Assembly: GCF_030445035.2 (NCBI RefSeq)
Contig: NC_080673.1
Span: forward strand, 198,460,216 to 198,524,215
Direction of reading: 5' to 3'
Length of the DNA stretch: 64,000 nucleotides
From: Dasypus novemcinctus
Taxonomy: Eukaryota; Chordata; Mammalia; Cingulata; Dasypodidae
Below are positions 33,105 through 43,232 of the stretch, in pieces (position 1 is the stretch's first letter; every line of letters starts with the position of its first letter). The notes beneath the pieces are model-generated. The model worked only from the letters and a program-made list of their open reading frames with translations. It was not told where the DNA came from and ran no database searches. Made by a program: the position numbers and the translations under genes.

Positions 33105-33955
33105 GTAAATGATTTGGAAAATTTATTTTTATTTTACATACAGCAAAATTCATTTTTTTGAATGCATAATTCAATGAGATTTGACAAATGCCTAGAGCAG
33201 TGTAATCACCACCACCATCAGGATGGAGAACAGTTCCATCAACGCACAGCATTCTCTCATGCTGTCCCTTTAGAGTCAAACAGTCCATGTACCCTGAACC
33301 CTTGGCAACCACTATCAGTTCTTCATCCCTCTAGCTTTGTCTTTTCCGAATATCATATAAATGGAAGTCTGCTTCTTTCATTTAGCATCATGCACAGTGT
33401 GTTTTAGCTTCATCCACATTGTCGCAGGTGTTAGTGCTGTGTTCATTTTTATGGCCCTGTACTATTGTATAATATTATATCATTGAGGCAGACTTTGATC
33501 ATCTATTCATTAGTTGAAGGACATTTGGGTTGTTGCCAAGTTTGGGCCATCACCGATGAAGTTGCTATATAAATATTTACGTACAGGTTTTGCATGATAT
33601 AAGAATTGCTGAATCATTTGATAAGTGTATGCTTACCTTTATAAGAAATGGCCAAACTGTTTCCAATGTTGCTGCACCATTTTACAGTCACATCAGCAGT
33701 GTCTGTGAGTACTAGTTGGTCTGCAACCTCACCAGCACTTAGCATTTTCAGTTATTATTGCTGCTGTTGTTGTTGTTTTATCTATTCCAATAGGTGTGTA
33801 ATGATATCCCCTTGTGATTTTAATTTGCATTCCTCTAATTACTAATGATATTGAGCAACTTTTCACAGGCTTATTTGCCATCATATATTTTCTTCACTGA
33901 AATATCTGTTCAAACTTTTGCCCGATTTTGAATGGGTTGCAGTCTTATTGCTGAG
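33105..33955 (-). mobile_element. L1 3' end, antisense
   Basis: Reverse-strand L1 order: 'catcaggatggagaacagtt', 'accctgaacccttggcaacc', 'ggcagactttgatcatctat', 'tttgggttgttgccaagttt', 'ggccaaactgtttccaatgt' and 'ttgatttgcattcctct'-like text at 33820. Decayed ORF2 end and 3' UTR. Confidence 0.8.
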
Positions 33956-34094
33956 TTCAATAAATGATTCCTTAACTTACATTTTTTCAGTTAAACAAAA
34001 ACCGAATAACCGGCATTATTATAAATAGAATTTGTACAATGATAACAACAAAAAGATAGATTTTAAGCAGTCCAAATATTTAAAGTTCTAAAGC

Positions 34095-34265
34095 AGTGCT
34101 TCTCAAAGTTTATTGTGCAAGCAAATTACCTGGAGATCTTGTTAAAATGTAAGTCCTGATTCAGTGGGACAGGTGGAGCCTGAGATTCTGCATTTCTAAT
34201 AAGCTCCCAGGCTACGTCAATGCTACTGGTCTGTGCTCCACATTTTGCATAGCAATAGTCTAAAA
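34095..34265 (+). mobile_element. MER5A-like hAT relic
   Basis: 'gcagtgcttctcaaagttta', 'gagcctgagattctgcattt' and 'aataagctcccaggctacgt' follow MER5A order. A non-autonomous hAT-Charlie element. Confidence 0.8.
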
Positions 34266-34958
34266 GACTCTAGGTCAGATTCCATTTTATAACCCCAAAC
34301 CTGATCTAGACTCACCATGTAACTAATTTTCCCTTCTCTTTTGAAAGAAAAAGAAAAATGAAATGTATGCATATATCAAGATATTGCAACTATACCTTAG
34401 GGCATAATACATAGTGTTAGAACTTGAACAGGTATGTCACAAAGTTCCTATAACAAATATAGGCAAAATTTATGCTGTCTTGTTTAACTCTGCAACAAAT
34501 ACTATAACTCATTGAGCCCTGTCCAATGAGGAAATAGAATTACATTTGTTCCTCATTTGAGCCACCTCTTTTTTGCCCCAAAATACTTTGAAGAAGTCAC
34601 TGGTTGTAGTCAAAATTTTCTGTGTTTTTCTCCTTAAATTCTGATGTGTGAGCAGTTGGGCAGTGTTCAGATGTTCTGGGACCTTATAAAACAGTCTCAT
34701 AAACAAAGGTGGGGATTACTATGGATATGATCTAAATGCTGCTCAATATTGCATTGGATATAAAATAAAGTGAAAGTAGAAAAATCCTGATATTGGTTAA
34801 ACCTCTTTGAGGACTGAAATTTCTATTGCATTCCCTCTTATTTTAAAAGCATCAAAATCAGCTACCCCAGAGAAGGGACTTATCCATGATTTTGAAAACT
34901 CTGAATGAAACTCCATAATCTATAAAGAGGGGTTAAATATACTCTAGGTAGTAAAATA
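34266..34958. other. Unique sequence
   Basis: Nothing recognised. The minus-strand frame 34509-34706 has no domain. Confidence 0.5.
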
Positions 34959-34963
34959 GATGA

Positions 34964-35423
34964 CGTATTAGTCAGGGTTCTCTAGGGAAACAGAATCAAT
35001 AAGAGATATCTGTCAATAGTATGTGATTCTATAAGCGTCTCTCACACAGTCGTGGGGATACACAAGTCCAGGTTCCACAGGCAGGCTGCAACCAGAGGCT
35101 CCAATGAAAGCCCAGTGAAGGTTCTTGACGAGTTCTGGGAGATGTTGGCTGTCCAAAGATGAGCTGGGAAATTCTCTCTCAATGCTGGAATCACTTCCCC
35201 TTTTAAGGCATTCAACTGATTGGGTTAAGCGTCACTCATTGCTGATGGCAATCTCCCTGACTGGTGTAATTATAACCAGCTACCTATGATTTACCACTGC
35301 AGAAAAGTCAATGGTGACTAAAGTCCATAAATGCCCTTGTATTACAGTTCATCCAGTGCTTGCTTGACCAAACAACTGGGCACAATTACCTGGCCGAGTT
35401 GACACAATAGCCTAACCATCCCA
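34964..35423 (-). mobile_element. ERVL-class LTR, solo, with perfect 5-bp duplication
   Basis: Starts (plus strand) CGTATTAGTCAGGGTTCTCT (the first base is C where T is expected, a CpG-type change) and ends CTAACCATCCCA. GATGA flanks it at 34959-34963 and 35424-35428. The reverse complement ends in CTGACTAATAC, the same terminal pattern as LTR family A. 460 bp, no internal region. Confidence 0.8.
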
Positions 35424-35564
35424 GATGACCTATTGGGGTTCAGGAAGAAAATATGAGAACTTCTAGTTTAATTCATTTTCAAATTCATAAAATAAGAAAA
35501 TTACATTCGGCTAATATTTACTACACCAATTGACAGACACATCAGCTTATTCAGTCTCTATGCC

Positions 35565-35720
35565 AGAGAGCAGGAGATAAAAAATTCCATTTTGGATATA
35601 AGTTTAAAATATCTGTGAGGTATTTAAGCAGAGGTGTCAAAGTTGGTTGTGGTTGGCAATCACAGGAGGACCAGGTTAAACCAAGAAGGTGTCAGGAGAT
35701 AGAGCAGTGAATGGGATTAG
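35565..35720 (-). mobile_element. L2-like relic, left part
   Basis: 'ctgtgaggtatttaagcaga' and 'ggtgtcaggagatagagcag' resemble antisense L2 body sequence. It appears to resume beyond the LTR at about 36725-37005. Confidence 0.4.
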
Positions 35721-35721
35721 T

Positions 35722-35850
35722 TAAAAGAAGAAGGAGGAGGAAGAGGAAGAGAAGAAAGCAAAGAAGAGGAAGAAGGAGAAGGAGGAAGAGAAAGAGAAGA
35801 TGACAATGAAGAAGAAGGAGGATGAGAGGGAGGAGGAAGTGGAGGAGGAG
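35722..35850 (+). repeat. GA/GGA polypurine tract
   Basis: About 125 bp almost purely purine on the plus strand (GAAGGAGGAGGAAGAGG-like). It is interrupted by the LTR and continues at 36681-36714. The target duplication GAGAAG is itself part of it. Confidence 0.9.
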
Positions 35851-35895
35851 AAGTGCGGCGGCTTGCTCGGTCGATAGAGGTGGGGTCTGGCTGCG

Positions 35896-35957
35896 GACGA
35901 GGGGTCGGTCCCGCTTGGGACGAGGGGTCGGTCCGGCAGCAGACGAGGGGTCGGTCT
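35896..35957 (-). repeat. 23-bp tandem array in LTR copy 1, three units
   Basis: GACGAGGGGTCGGTCC-type units start at 35896, 35919 and 35942, a regular 23-bp spacing, in the part of the LTR downstream of the polyadenylation signal (U5 side). Confidence 0.9.
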
Positions 35958-36139
35958 CACAGGGGTTGCGCGGTTCGGCTGACAGGGTCGCCCGGCGAAG
36001 CCGGTGACGAAGGGGTTGCCCGGAGAAGCAGGTGACGAACTGGGGACAAGGGAGGCCAGGCCCTTGTCGGGGGCTCTCAGGACTGGAGGGCGCAGGGCAG
36101 AAGAACTACCGCAGAGACAAGGTAAACACACAAGTCCAC

Positions 36140-36145
36140 TTTATT
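36140..36145 (-). terminator. LTR copy 1 polyadenylation signal AATAAA
   Basis: AATAAA on the minus strand 16 bp downstream of the TATA box, followed by a short segment containing GGACTTGTGTG. Confidence 0.7.
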
Positions 36146-36161
36146 GAGGGAGAGGCAACAG

Positions 36162-36168
36162 TTTTATA
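36162..36168 (-). promoter_or_regulatory. LTR copy 1 TATA box (TATAAAA)
   Basis: TATAAAA on the minus strand. CCAAT boxes lie upstream at complement positions 36186-36190, 36212-36216, 36272-36276 and 36314-36318. Core promoter of the LTR; present activity is unknown. Confidence 0.75.
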
Positions 36169-36720
36169 GGGGCCGGGGAAGGCTGATTGGTTGAAGCCAC
36201 GCCCTGTTCTGATTGGTTGCCGGCGAAAGGTCAGTGGGCGGTACTGGACGGGGGAGGGGTGGTGGTTAGGGATTGGCTGTCGCTGTTGCTGGGGGAAGGG
36301 GCAGGGTTTAGGGATTGGTGGCTGCTGTTGCTGGGGTGGAGGGCAGACTTGAGTTTCCCGCCCACGCCTGGCTGTTGCTGCTGTCGGGGGAGGGGAAAAG
36401 GGCAGACTGGAATTTTCCACCCTGCGCCTGCGCAGGGAGAAAGAAGAAGAAGGGTGCAGCCCCACAGGCATCGTGTGGCGCCATCCGGGAGGAGGGCGGC
36501 CGTGGAAGCATGGCTGCCGAGAAGGGGAGACCCGAGGGCACTCTGCGCCCATGCCGAGCTCCCTTCAGGGGTGGCGGTGAGTCCGACCAGCCACCCTATT
36601 ATGGGGGCAGCGGCTTGGCCTGCCGCGGCTGCTCCCCCGCCAGGCCAGCAAACCACACTTCAGCCCGAGGGGTGACCGCAGAGAAGGAGAAGAAGGAGGG
36701 GAGGAGGAGGCTGGAAAGGG

Positions 36721-37010
36721 AATTCTAATTTTAGGGCTTAACTATAGCAGGAAGAATGAGCAAATGAGCCTGAGAAGGAGGCAGAAGAGTCAAGAATGAC
36801 AAGAGAAACTGGAAGGTTCCCAGGAAAAAAAAAGGTACCTCAAAAAGGAGCCAAGAACTCTCAAGAAAGACTGGTCAAGGACATTAAGTGCTATGGGAGG
36901 GGTTAGTAAAATGAGGACAGAACATGCCTACTGGATTTGGTTACATGGATGCCATTGGTGACCTTAGCAAGAGAGTGGTCATCTCAGAAGAATTAATGCA
37001 AACTTCGAGC
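36721..37010 (-). mobile_element. L2-like relic, right part
   Basis: 'aatgagcctgagaaggaggc' and 'ggatgccattggtgacctta' match the antisense L2-like body expected to follow 35720. LTR copy 1 therefore seems to have split an old LINE. Confidence 0.4.
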
Positions 37011-38335
37011 ACATATGAGCTCACGCCTAAGGAAGGATTTCTTTTTTTTTTTTTTGGCTAAAAAAGTTTACATTATTTCTGTGTAAATAAATACACACAT
37101 ACTTAGTGTGAAAAGTTTTCAAATTAATACAAAGTAGAAGGTGACAAACAAAAATATTGTTTGAAACAATCACCAATAATTCTATCACCCAAAAGTAATC
37201 TCTATTATAATGTTGTGACTCTGACCCCTGTGTTTTCTCACTTGGTAGGTTTTTACATTTTTTAACTTATTCCATATAACTCTGATTATATTTTAGACAA
37301 TATTTTAAATGCTGATTTTTTTCACTTTCCTTTTTAACATTTTCCAAGTTTTAAGTGCTTTATAATGATAATATAACAAAGTGGACATACCATATAGATA
37401 TTTATCGCATTTTGATTGTTTCATTTTAAGGCTGTTATAAATAAAGCTGCATCTTGCTGAATAAACCTTTCCCCCTGTACTTTGCAAGTTTCTGGGTTAA
37501 ATTGAGGAGCACCCTCAAATTCTAAGGGCCTGTTTTAAGTGGGCATCTATAGACCATGGAATGCAGAGAGAAGAACCCCCCATATCCCCTAAAAGAATAT
37601 TATTAACTCTTTGCTGGTTTAGTTCAGCAACCTACATGCATGCATCTTCTTCTAATTTCCTTTCTTACAATTTAGAACCTTACTTTTCCACTTATCTTTA
37701 ACAAGTATCGAGAACTCTGCTACTACTGACCAACAGGACATTGCTGTCAAAAAAAGAAGAGGGAGAAAGGAGTGAGAGAGAAAGAGAAAAAATGAGAGAG
37801 GAAGAAAGAAGACAAAGGCATTGGATACAAGAGTTTCAGAATAGACATTGTGTCTGTGTAACTTACATTTTCCTCTAAACATCTGCATTTTCAAGCCTGG
37901 AGCATTAACATTGAACACCCTTACCATCTGAGATTCTTTGACAAGAAATTGCAATTCCTACAACCACAGTCTCCCTTTGCAGAGTCCCCTATCAGGTTTA
38001 ATCTTGATGAGAAGCACCTGCCTCTCAACAGAGAAGGAAAAGGAGCCCAGCTCTTCACTCCAAGTCCTGGGCCAACAGGGCGTTGGGCTTCAGTCAACCC
38101 CGGGGATTGGATCTGAGGAGCCATGCTGCAATATGGAGACGGAGGTCACCGTCCTCACTGCGTTGGCTACAGGCACTCCAGCCCATGCCCTGCTGTTACC
38201 TCTGTTGAGGTCTTTGATGATCCTGGCTATCACCAATTTCTAAATCCAGTCCCTCTGTCTCTTGCTAATTCTGTGAGCTCTTGATAACCATTCCAGTAGA
38301 ATGCCTTTTCACCTTTTAGCACCAGTCATTCTTTA
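37011..38335. other. Unique sequence with low-complexity patches
   Basis: T-run at 37031-37044 and a GA-rich tract at 37752-37808. No repeat or exon recognised otherwise. The overlapping frames at 37921-38243 lack domains. Confidence 0.45.
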
Positions 38336-38760
38336 AAGAAGTAGGCAGGATTAGGCTATGTATAAAGTCCTGGATTTTATTTTCACAGCAATGGGAAACC
38401 ACTAAGTGGTAACAACTCTTTTAGAACACAACTAATGACTCAGAGGGGAAACTGATACCTGGAGAATGAATGGGAGCTGGGTAGAAGAAGTGTAGCAGAA
38501 AGTAAGAGAACGCTGGCGTGTAAAGGCAAGGAGCAGAAAGATGCCAGTTCAAGATGACTAAGGCACAGGAGCAAGGGCATCCTCCCTCTGGCATCCCTCA
38601 GAGGCTCTGGAAACCAGGGCAGTAAAGACAAAGGACAGAGACTGCAACCATGCAGGAATGGAGGCAATTGCTAGGATGAATAAGGCTCTGGGAGTTCCTG
38701 CTTGGATTTGCAGAGCCATGTGTTGCTCACTTCATGGAGCCAGATGGAAGCGATGGTTTG
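38336..38760 (-). mobile_element. L2-like relic
   Basis: 'gtcctggattttattttcac' followed by 'agcaatgggaaaccactaag' resembles antisense L2 body. Boundaries approximate. Confidence 0.4.
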
Positions 38761-38858
38761 GTAATAATGTGCCATTCTGACAGCTCCTCACCCCTCAATA
38801 TTTATCTCCAACCTGTTAGGCAGAAAAACACTGCCCAGTATAGTACCATCTCTCCCAC

Positions 38859-39360
38859 TGTGGTAGACTGAGTTATGTACCCATTCAAAGACTTGTTCTT
38901 AATCTGAATCTGCACCGTTGTGGGTTTGAGCTCATTTGTAAATAGGGCCATTTGAAGTTGTATCATCAGTTAAGGTGTAGGTTTGTGAGTGGAATCTTCT
39001 GATATCCTATTTAGGTGTAGTCCAATTGAATGAGGGCAGACCTCACCCATATTACTGGAGTCTTTTTAAGCAGAAGAAATTCAAATACCATCAAAGGAGC
39101 CAGAAGCCAGAAGTCAGTGGAAACGGACAAGCTGACACAAGGTGAGAACACCAGGCAAAGGGAAGCAGTGATACCAGTCGAGGAACCCCAAGGATTGTGG
39201 CAAGCCAGCACCAGAATACTACTGACTTTAGGGGAGAAGCATGGTCTTGCTGATGCCTTGATTTTTGGATGCTTCTGAAATTGTGAGACGATAAATTCCT
39301 GTTTTTAAGCCAACAAGCAAATGGTATTTGTCACAGCAGCCGAGCAAACTAAGAAATACA
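38859..39360 (+). mobile_element. MLT1-type (MaLR) LTR
   Basis: Starts TGTGGTAGACTGAGTTATGT and ends ...AAACTAAGAAATACA. Landmarks: 'ttgtgggtttgagctcattt', 'cagaagccagaagtcagtgg', 'gaaccccaaggattgtggca' and 'cttgctgatgccttgatttt'. Same group as 56015-56462. Confidence 0.75.
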
Positions 39361-39379
39361 CCTTTTAGAAGAGTGTCCT

Positions 39380-39540
39380 AAACATCATTGATAATATTCA
39401 CCTGCAGGACTAGTTAAACTTTCCACTTCCCAGGCTCTGCTGCTGGAAATTCTAATTCAGAGGGTCAGGGGTAGAATCTGGAGATGTTTTTCACAAGTTC
39501 CCTCCTGGCATTCTTATCTTCATGGAAGTTTGAAGCACAC
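39380..39540 (+). mobile_element. MER5-like hAT relic
   Basis: 'ctgctgctggaaattctaat' followed by 'tcagagggtcaggggtagaa' and 'tctggagatgtttttcacaa'. No visible terminal repeats. Confidence 0.55.
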
Positions 39541-39599
39541 CACTATAAAATCTCTTACCTGTGGTATCATCCCAGAAAAGGATGGTTTGAAGTACTAGA

Positions 39600-39782
39600 G
39601 TGAGGGTTCTTAATTTAGCATCCCCTTGAGGTCTTGTAAAAACACAGACTGCTAGATATATACCCAGAATTTCTGATTCAGCAGATCTGGGGTAAGTCTG
39701 AGATTTTGCATTTCTAACATGTTTTCTGGTGATGCTGATGCAGCTAGTCCTGGACCACCCTTTAAGAACCACTGGTCTAGAA
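39600..39782 (+). mobile_element. MER5-like hAT MITE with both ends
   Basis: Left end 'gtgagggttcttaa' and right end 'ttaagaaccactg' are inverted repeats. The core 'gaatttctgattcagcagat' and 'tttgcatttctaacatgttt' is MER5-type. Flanks are only loosely similar (tactagag / gtctagaa). Confidence 0.7.
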
Positions 39783-40370
39783 GGAACACAACACCCACAG
39801 TATTCAGCACACTATGGTATGGTCAGGCCCAGAGAATTGTCACTCTCCATTTTCCCCAAGGAAGAACCACTCCCACCACTGTAAATCCCACCCCATACCC
39901 CCGCACCCTCACCCAAAACAAACTGAATTATACCCCCCCAAGGCACCAGAAACCAAGACTCCCACAAAGAGTCAGGAAAAAAAGAAAATCTGGAATCCTC
40001 AGTGTGGTCACAGAGTAGATTTGGTGATCCTATCTATATCATAATCCTCTCTGGATAAAGAGAGAAATGGGAGTTTGAAGGGACATGGATGTCTGTACAG
40101 AGGTGATAATTTCTACCATAAAGACTTGAGAGATCCATGACAGGATAAAAACCAGAAAAATGAGACCAAAACACCAGAGGGCCATCCACCTGCCTGTTAG
40201 GAAGAGACAGCTGTGGGGTCAGGGCAGTCATGTGGAGATATGAAAGGGGAGTGGAACAAGGCAGTATGGCCAGGCTGGCTCTTTTAACCCTGGTGATATG
40301 ACTTCATGGGCAGAAGTAGGACTACAGTGCCCTGTGCATAGGAAGCCACCACATCTCCCTAAGATAAGTG
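39783..40370. other. Unique sequence
   Basis: C-rich stretch near 39880-39950 gives a Pro-rich frame without a domain. Nothing else recognised. Confidence 0.45.
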
Positions 40371-40560
40371 CCAGACAATGTTCTAACTAACTCTTTTGTC
40401 ACTCAAGCCAAACCAGTGAGTAGGTACTGTTAACATTGCTCCTTACAGATGAGAAAACTGAGGCACAGAGAAGTCAAATATCTTCATGGAAGTCATGCAG
40501 GAAGCACTGGTTAGAGCCACATCTCAAACCCAGGCCATCTAATTTTTGAGGCCACACACC
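40371..40560 (-). mobile_element. MIR SINE relic
   Basis: 'ccttacagatgagaaaactg' followed by 'aggcacagagaagtcaaata' is unmistakable antisense MIR. Confidence 0.85.
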
Positions 40561-41445
40561 TAATCTCGATGCACTACTGCTTCTCTCTTAGCAGAATATC
40601 TCTTGAACTTCTGCTGTCTACATCATGATTTTAGCTACTTGGGGTGGGAATGAAAGGAGGGGGTGTTGATAGGTAAATAAGATTGTGGGATGGCCTGACC
40701 TGTTCAGTCAATGGGCTATGGTGGCACAGAAGAGAGTATTATGGGAGTGGATGGCAAATCACAGGGTTGATGATAGAGACAGCCTTTAATCTAGGTCCTA
40801 AAGGAATTTTTAGCAAAAATGAAATCCATTTTCTCTGAGGTTTGCCCTGGAAAGAGAATCTTCTGGAGAAAGCAGCACCTTGCTCCAGAAGCTCTGACCT
40901 GATTTCTTAGATTCTCCTCTGCTTTGGATCCCTTTCTGGTTTTTGCTATCACATCATGCTGACCTCCAAGGGTAGTAATCATCTTTAAACACTGACTCAT
41001 ACAAAAAAGAGCTTTCCATTAACTCCCCACTGTAAAGCCAAGGCGAGGCTGGAATTAAAAATAATGAAAATCAATAGGCCTTTACTTAATGCTGGGGAAC
41101 AGAAACAAGTAAATAAGCAGACCTATAATATCAAAACTTCATCTAAGAGGCCTGCTACATCCACATGGAACCTCCGGGAAAAGGAGCTCGTGCCTGACTC
41201 CTTCTCGTCCTAGGTCCTGGTCTCCTTTGACTTAGTAGATGCTATTTTCATCCCTGCCTATTATCTGGACTCCTCAAAGTCTAGACAAGGAGATGGCGAC
41301 AGATTCTCCTTGGCTTTAGTGCCTGCCCTCTCAGGTCCAGCCTCCTGTGTTAGAATTCACCTCTTCTCCAAATAATTGACAGTGATTGACCTTCCTCTTT
41401 GGGCTCTAACTTCTTTATGGCCTTTTTAGCATACCTTAAAGCACA
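40561..41445. other. Unique sequence
   Basis: Possible L2 scrap at 40640-40800. No gene or other repeat recognised. Confidence 0.45.
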
Positions 41446-41590
41446 CTGTGGCTGCAATCAAGTCTGGACTCTGCCATTAATTAACTGTACAAATTTGATC
41501 CAGGCATTTAAGCTCTCTGAGTTTCTGTTGAAAAAATTAGTGGTTTGAATTAGAGGTTTGTTCAGTCAAATTTCTGATCTATCTATAATC
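41446..41590 (+). mobile_element. MIR SINE relic
   Basis: 'caagtctggactctgccatt' and 'ggcatttaagctctctgagt' occur in MIR order. Confidence 0.6.
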
Positions 41591-42101
41591 TAGAGCCATC
41601 TATGGGCATAACTCAATTTGTTCATGAAATATTTTTTTGCCTCATTAGTAATGAATTGAAGAAAATTGCCTTCACCCAAAAGATCAAATCTAAGGGAAGG
41701 GGAAATATCCATAAGTTCAAAGATCCCTTTGTTTTAAAAGATGACCCCGGGTGAGTAGTACCTATATTTCTGGCTTCCCTATCCCTACATGCATAATATT
41801 TAAACCATATTAGGGCTAATCCAGGGAAATTTTCTATCTTTGGCAAGCTCAGCTGCATGTAAAAATAGCATAGCTGGTACAAACACAAAGGCAGAGTCAT
41901 CAGCTTCTCCCTAAATTCCCAGCGTCCATTCTCTCAGTCATTAGAATGACAAGCTGGATTCAAAAGCCTCATTCCATCAAACTTCATCCAGAATCTATTA
42001 ATCATGGCCAGGGGTCATTTACCAAAGGGTCACTGGCATATGCATGGAAGCAAATCTCAGCTATCCACTGGTAGTTACAAGAAGGGTGCACAGATTTTTA
42101 A
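41591..42101. other. Unique sequence
   Basis: Nothing recognised. Confidence 0.5.
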
Positions 42102-42103
42102 TA

Positions 42104-42139
42104 AGATGATGATGGTGATGATGATGATGATGATGATGA
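42104..42139 (+). repeat. (GAT)n microsatellite
   Basis: About eleven ATG/GAT units with one GGT interruption. Gives the poly-Met frame, not a gene. Confidence 0.9.
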
Positions 42140-42416
42140 GGTTCAGATCAAAGAAGAAAAAAATTCCCAATATTGGAAATAACAAAATGGGTTGAGGTGA
42201 CCCCACCAGGGTGACACATAATTGACACTCTTATGTAATATATTCATGCACAGACAATCACATATATCCTATCACCTTTGTTATATTCTATTGGTTAAAA
42301 GCAAGGTATTTGATACTCCCATACTCAATTGGAGGAGATAATGCAAGGGTGTGACACCAAGAGGCAGAGATCAGTGCGGCAGCTTGCTCAGTCGGTAGAG
42401 GTGGGGTCTGGCTGCG

Positions 42417-42501
42417 GACGAGGGGTTGGTCCAGCTCTGGACGAGGGGTCGGTCCCACTTGGGACGAGGGGTCGGTCCGGCAGCAGACGAGGGGTCGGTC
42501 T
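42417..42501 (-). repeat. 23-bp tandem array in LTR copy 2, four units
   Basis: GACGAGGGG(T/C)(T/C)GGTC-type units start at 42417, 42440, 42463 and 42486, exactly 23 bp apart. Copy 1 has three units. Confidence 0.9.
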
Positions 42502-42683
42502 CACAGGGGTTGCGCAGTTCGGCTGACGGGGTCGCCTGGCGAAGCCGGCGACGAAGGGGTCGCCCAGAGAAGCAGGCGACGAACTGGGGACAAGGGAGGC
42601 CAGGCCCTTGTCGGGGGCTCTCAGGACTGGAGGGCGCAGGGCAGAAGAACTACCGCAGAGACAAGGTAAACACGCAAGTCCAC

Positions 42684-42689
42684 TTTATT
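42684..42689 (-). terminator. LTR copy 2 polyadenylation signal AATAAA
   Basis: AATAAA on the minus strand, 16 bp from the TATA box, followed by GTGGACTTGCGTG. Confidence 0.7.
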
Positions 42690-42705
42690 GAGGGAGAGGC
42701 AACAG

Positions 42706-42712
42706 TTTTATA
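42706..42712 (-). promoter_or_regulatory. LTR copy 2 TATA box
   Basis: TATAAAA on the minus strand, with CCAAT complements at 42730-42734, 42756-42760, 42816-42820 and 42858-42862, the same arrangement as copy 1. Confidence 0.75.
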
Positions 42713-43232
42713 GGGGCTGGGGAAGGCTGATTGGTCGAAGCCACATCCTGCTCTGATTGGTTGCCGGAGAAAGGTCAGTGGGAGGTGCTGGATGGGGGAG
42801 GGGTGGTGGTTAGGGATTGGCTGTCGCTGTTGCTGGGGGAAGGGGCAGGGTTTAGGGATTGGTGGCTGCTGTTGCTGGGGTGGAGGGCAGACTTGAGTTT
42901 CCCGCCCACGCCTGGCTGTTGCTGCTGTCAGGGGAGGGAAAAGGGCAGACTGGATTTTTCCGCCCTGCACCTGCGCAGGGAGAAGGAAGAAGAAGGGTGC
43001 CGCCCCACAGGCATCGTGTGGCGCCATCCGGGAGGAGGGGCGGCCGCGGAAGCATGGCTGCCGAGAAGGTGAGACCCGAGGGCACTCTGCGCCCATGCCG
43101 AGCTTCCTTCAGGGGTGGCGGTGAGTCCGACCAGCCACCCTATTATGGGGGCAGCGGAATTAGGCCTACCGCGGCGGCTCCCCCGCCGGGCCAGCAAACC
43201 ACACTTCAGCCCGAGGGGTGACCGCAGATCAG

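Larger units (their letters stand above)
35854..36680 (-). mobile_element. GC-rich class II-like solo LTR, copy 1
   Basis: Inverted termini TGCGG...CCGCA and a perfect 6-bp target duplication GAGAAG at 35848-35853 and 36681-36686, the size typical of class II (ERV2) integrases. Read on the minus strand it has four CCAAT boxes, a TATAAAA box and AATAAA in correct order. No internal region, so a solo LTR. Long frames inside (up to 162 codons on plus and 148 on minus) overlap each other on both strands and are compositional. Confidence 0.92.
42375..43226 (-). mobile_element. GC-rich class II-like solo LTR, copy 2
   Basis: Same family and orientation as 35854-36680. Termini TGCGG...CCGCA, with a perfect 6-bp duplication GATCAG at 42369-42374 and 43227-43232. 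It is 852 bp against 827 bp in copy 1, mostly because it has one more 23-bp unit. The distinct duplications show that the two are separate insertions and not the two LTRs of one provirus. Confidence 0.93.

Noticed and set aside
35854-36680. CpG island promoters of a host gene
   Set aside because: The CpG-rich boundaries coincide with LTR ends and target duplications.
36187-36728. Overlapping frames of 137-162 codons (and 113-148 codons in copy 2) as genes
   Set aside because: They lie within the GC-rich LTRs, are open on both strands at once, and recur only because the LTR recurs.
35854-43226. A single provirus with LTRs at 35.9 and 42.4 kb
   Set aside because: Each LTR has its own different 6-bp duplication, and the sequence between shows MaLR, MER5 and MIR elements instead of gag-pol-env.
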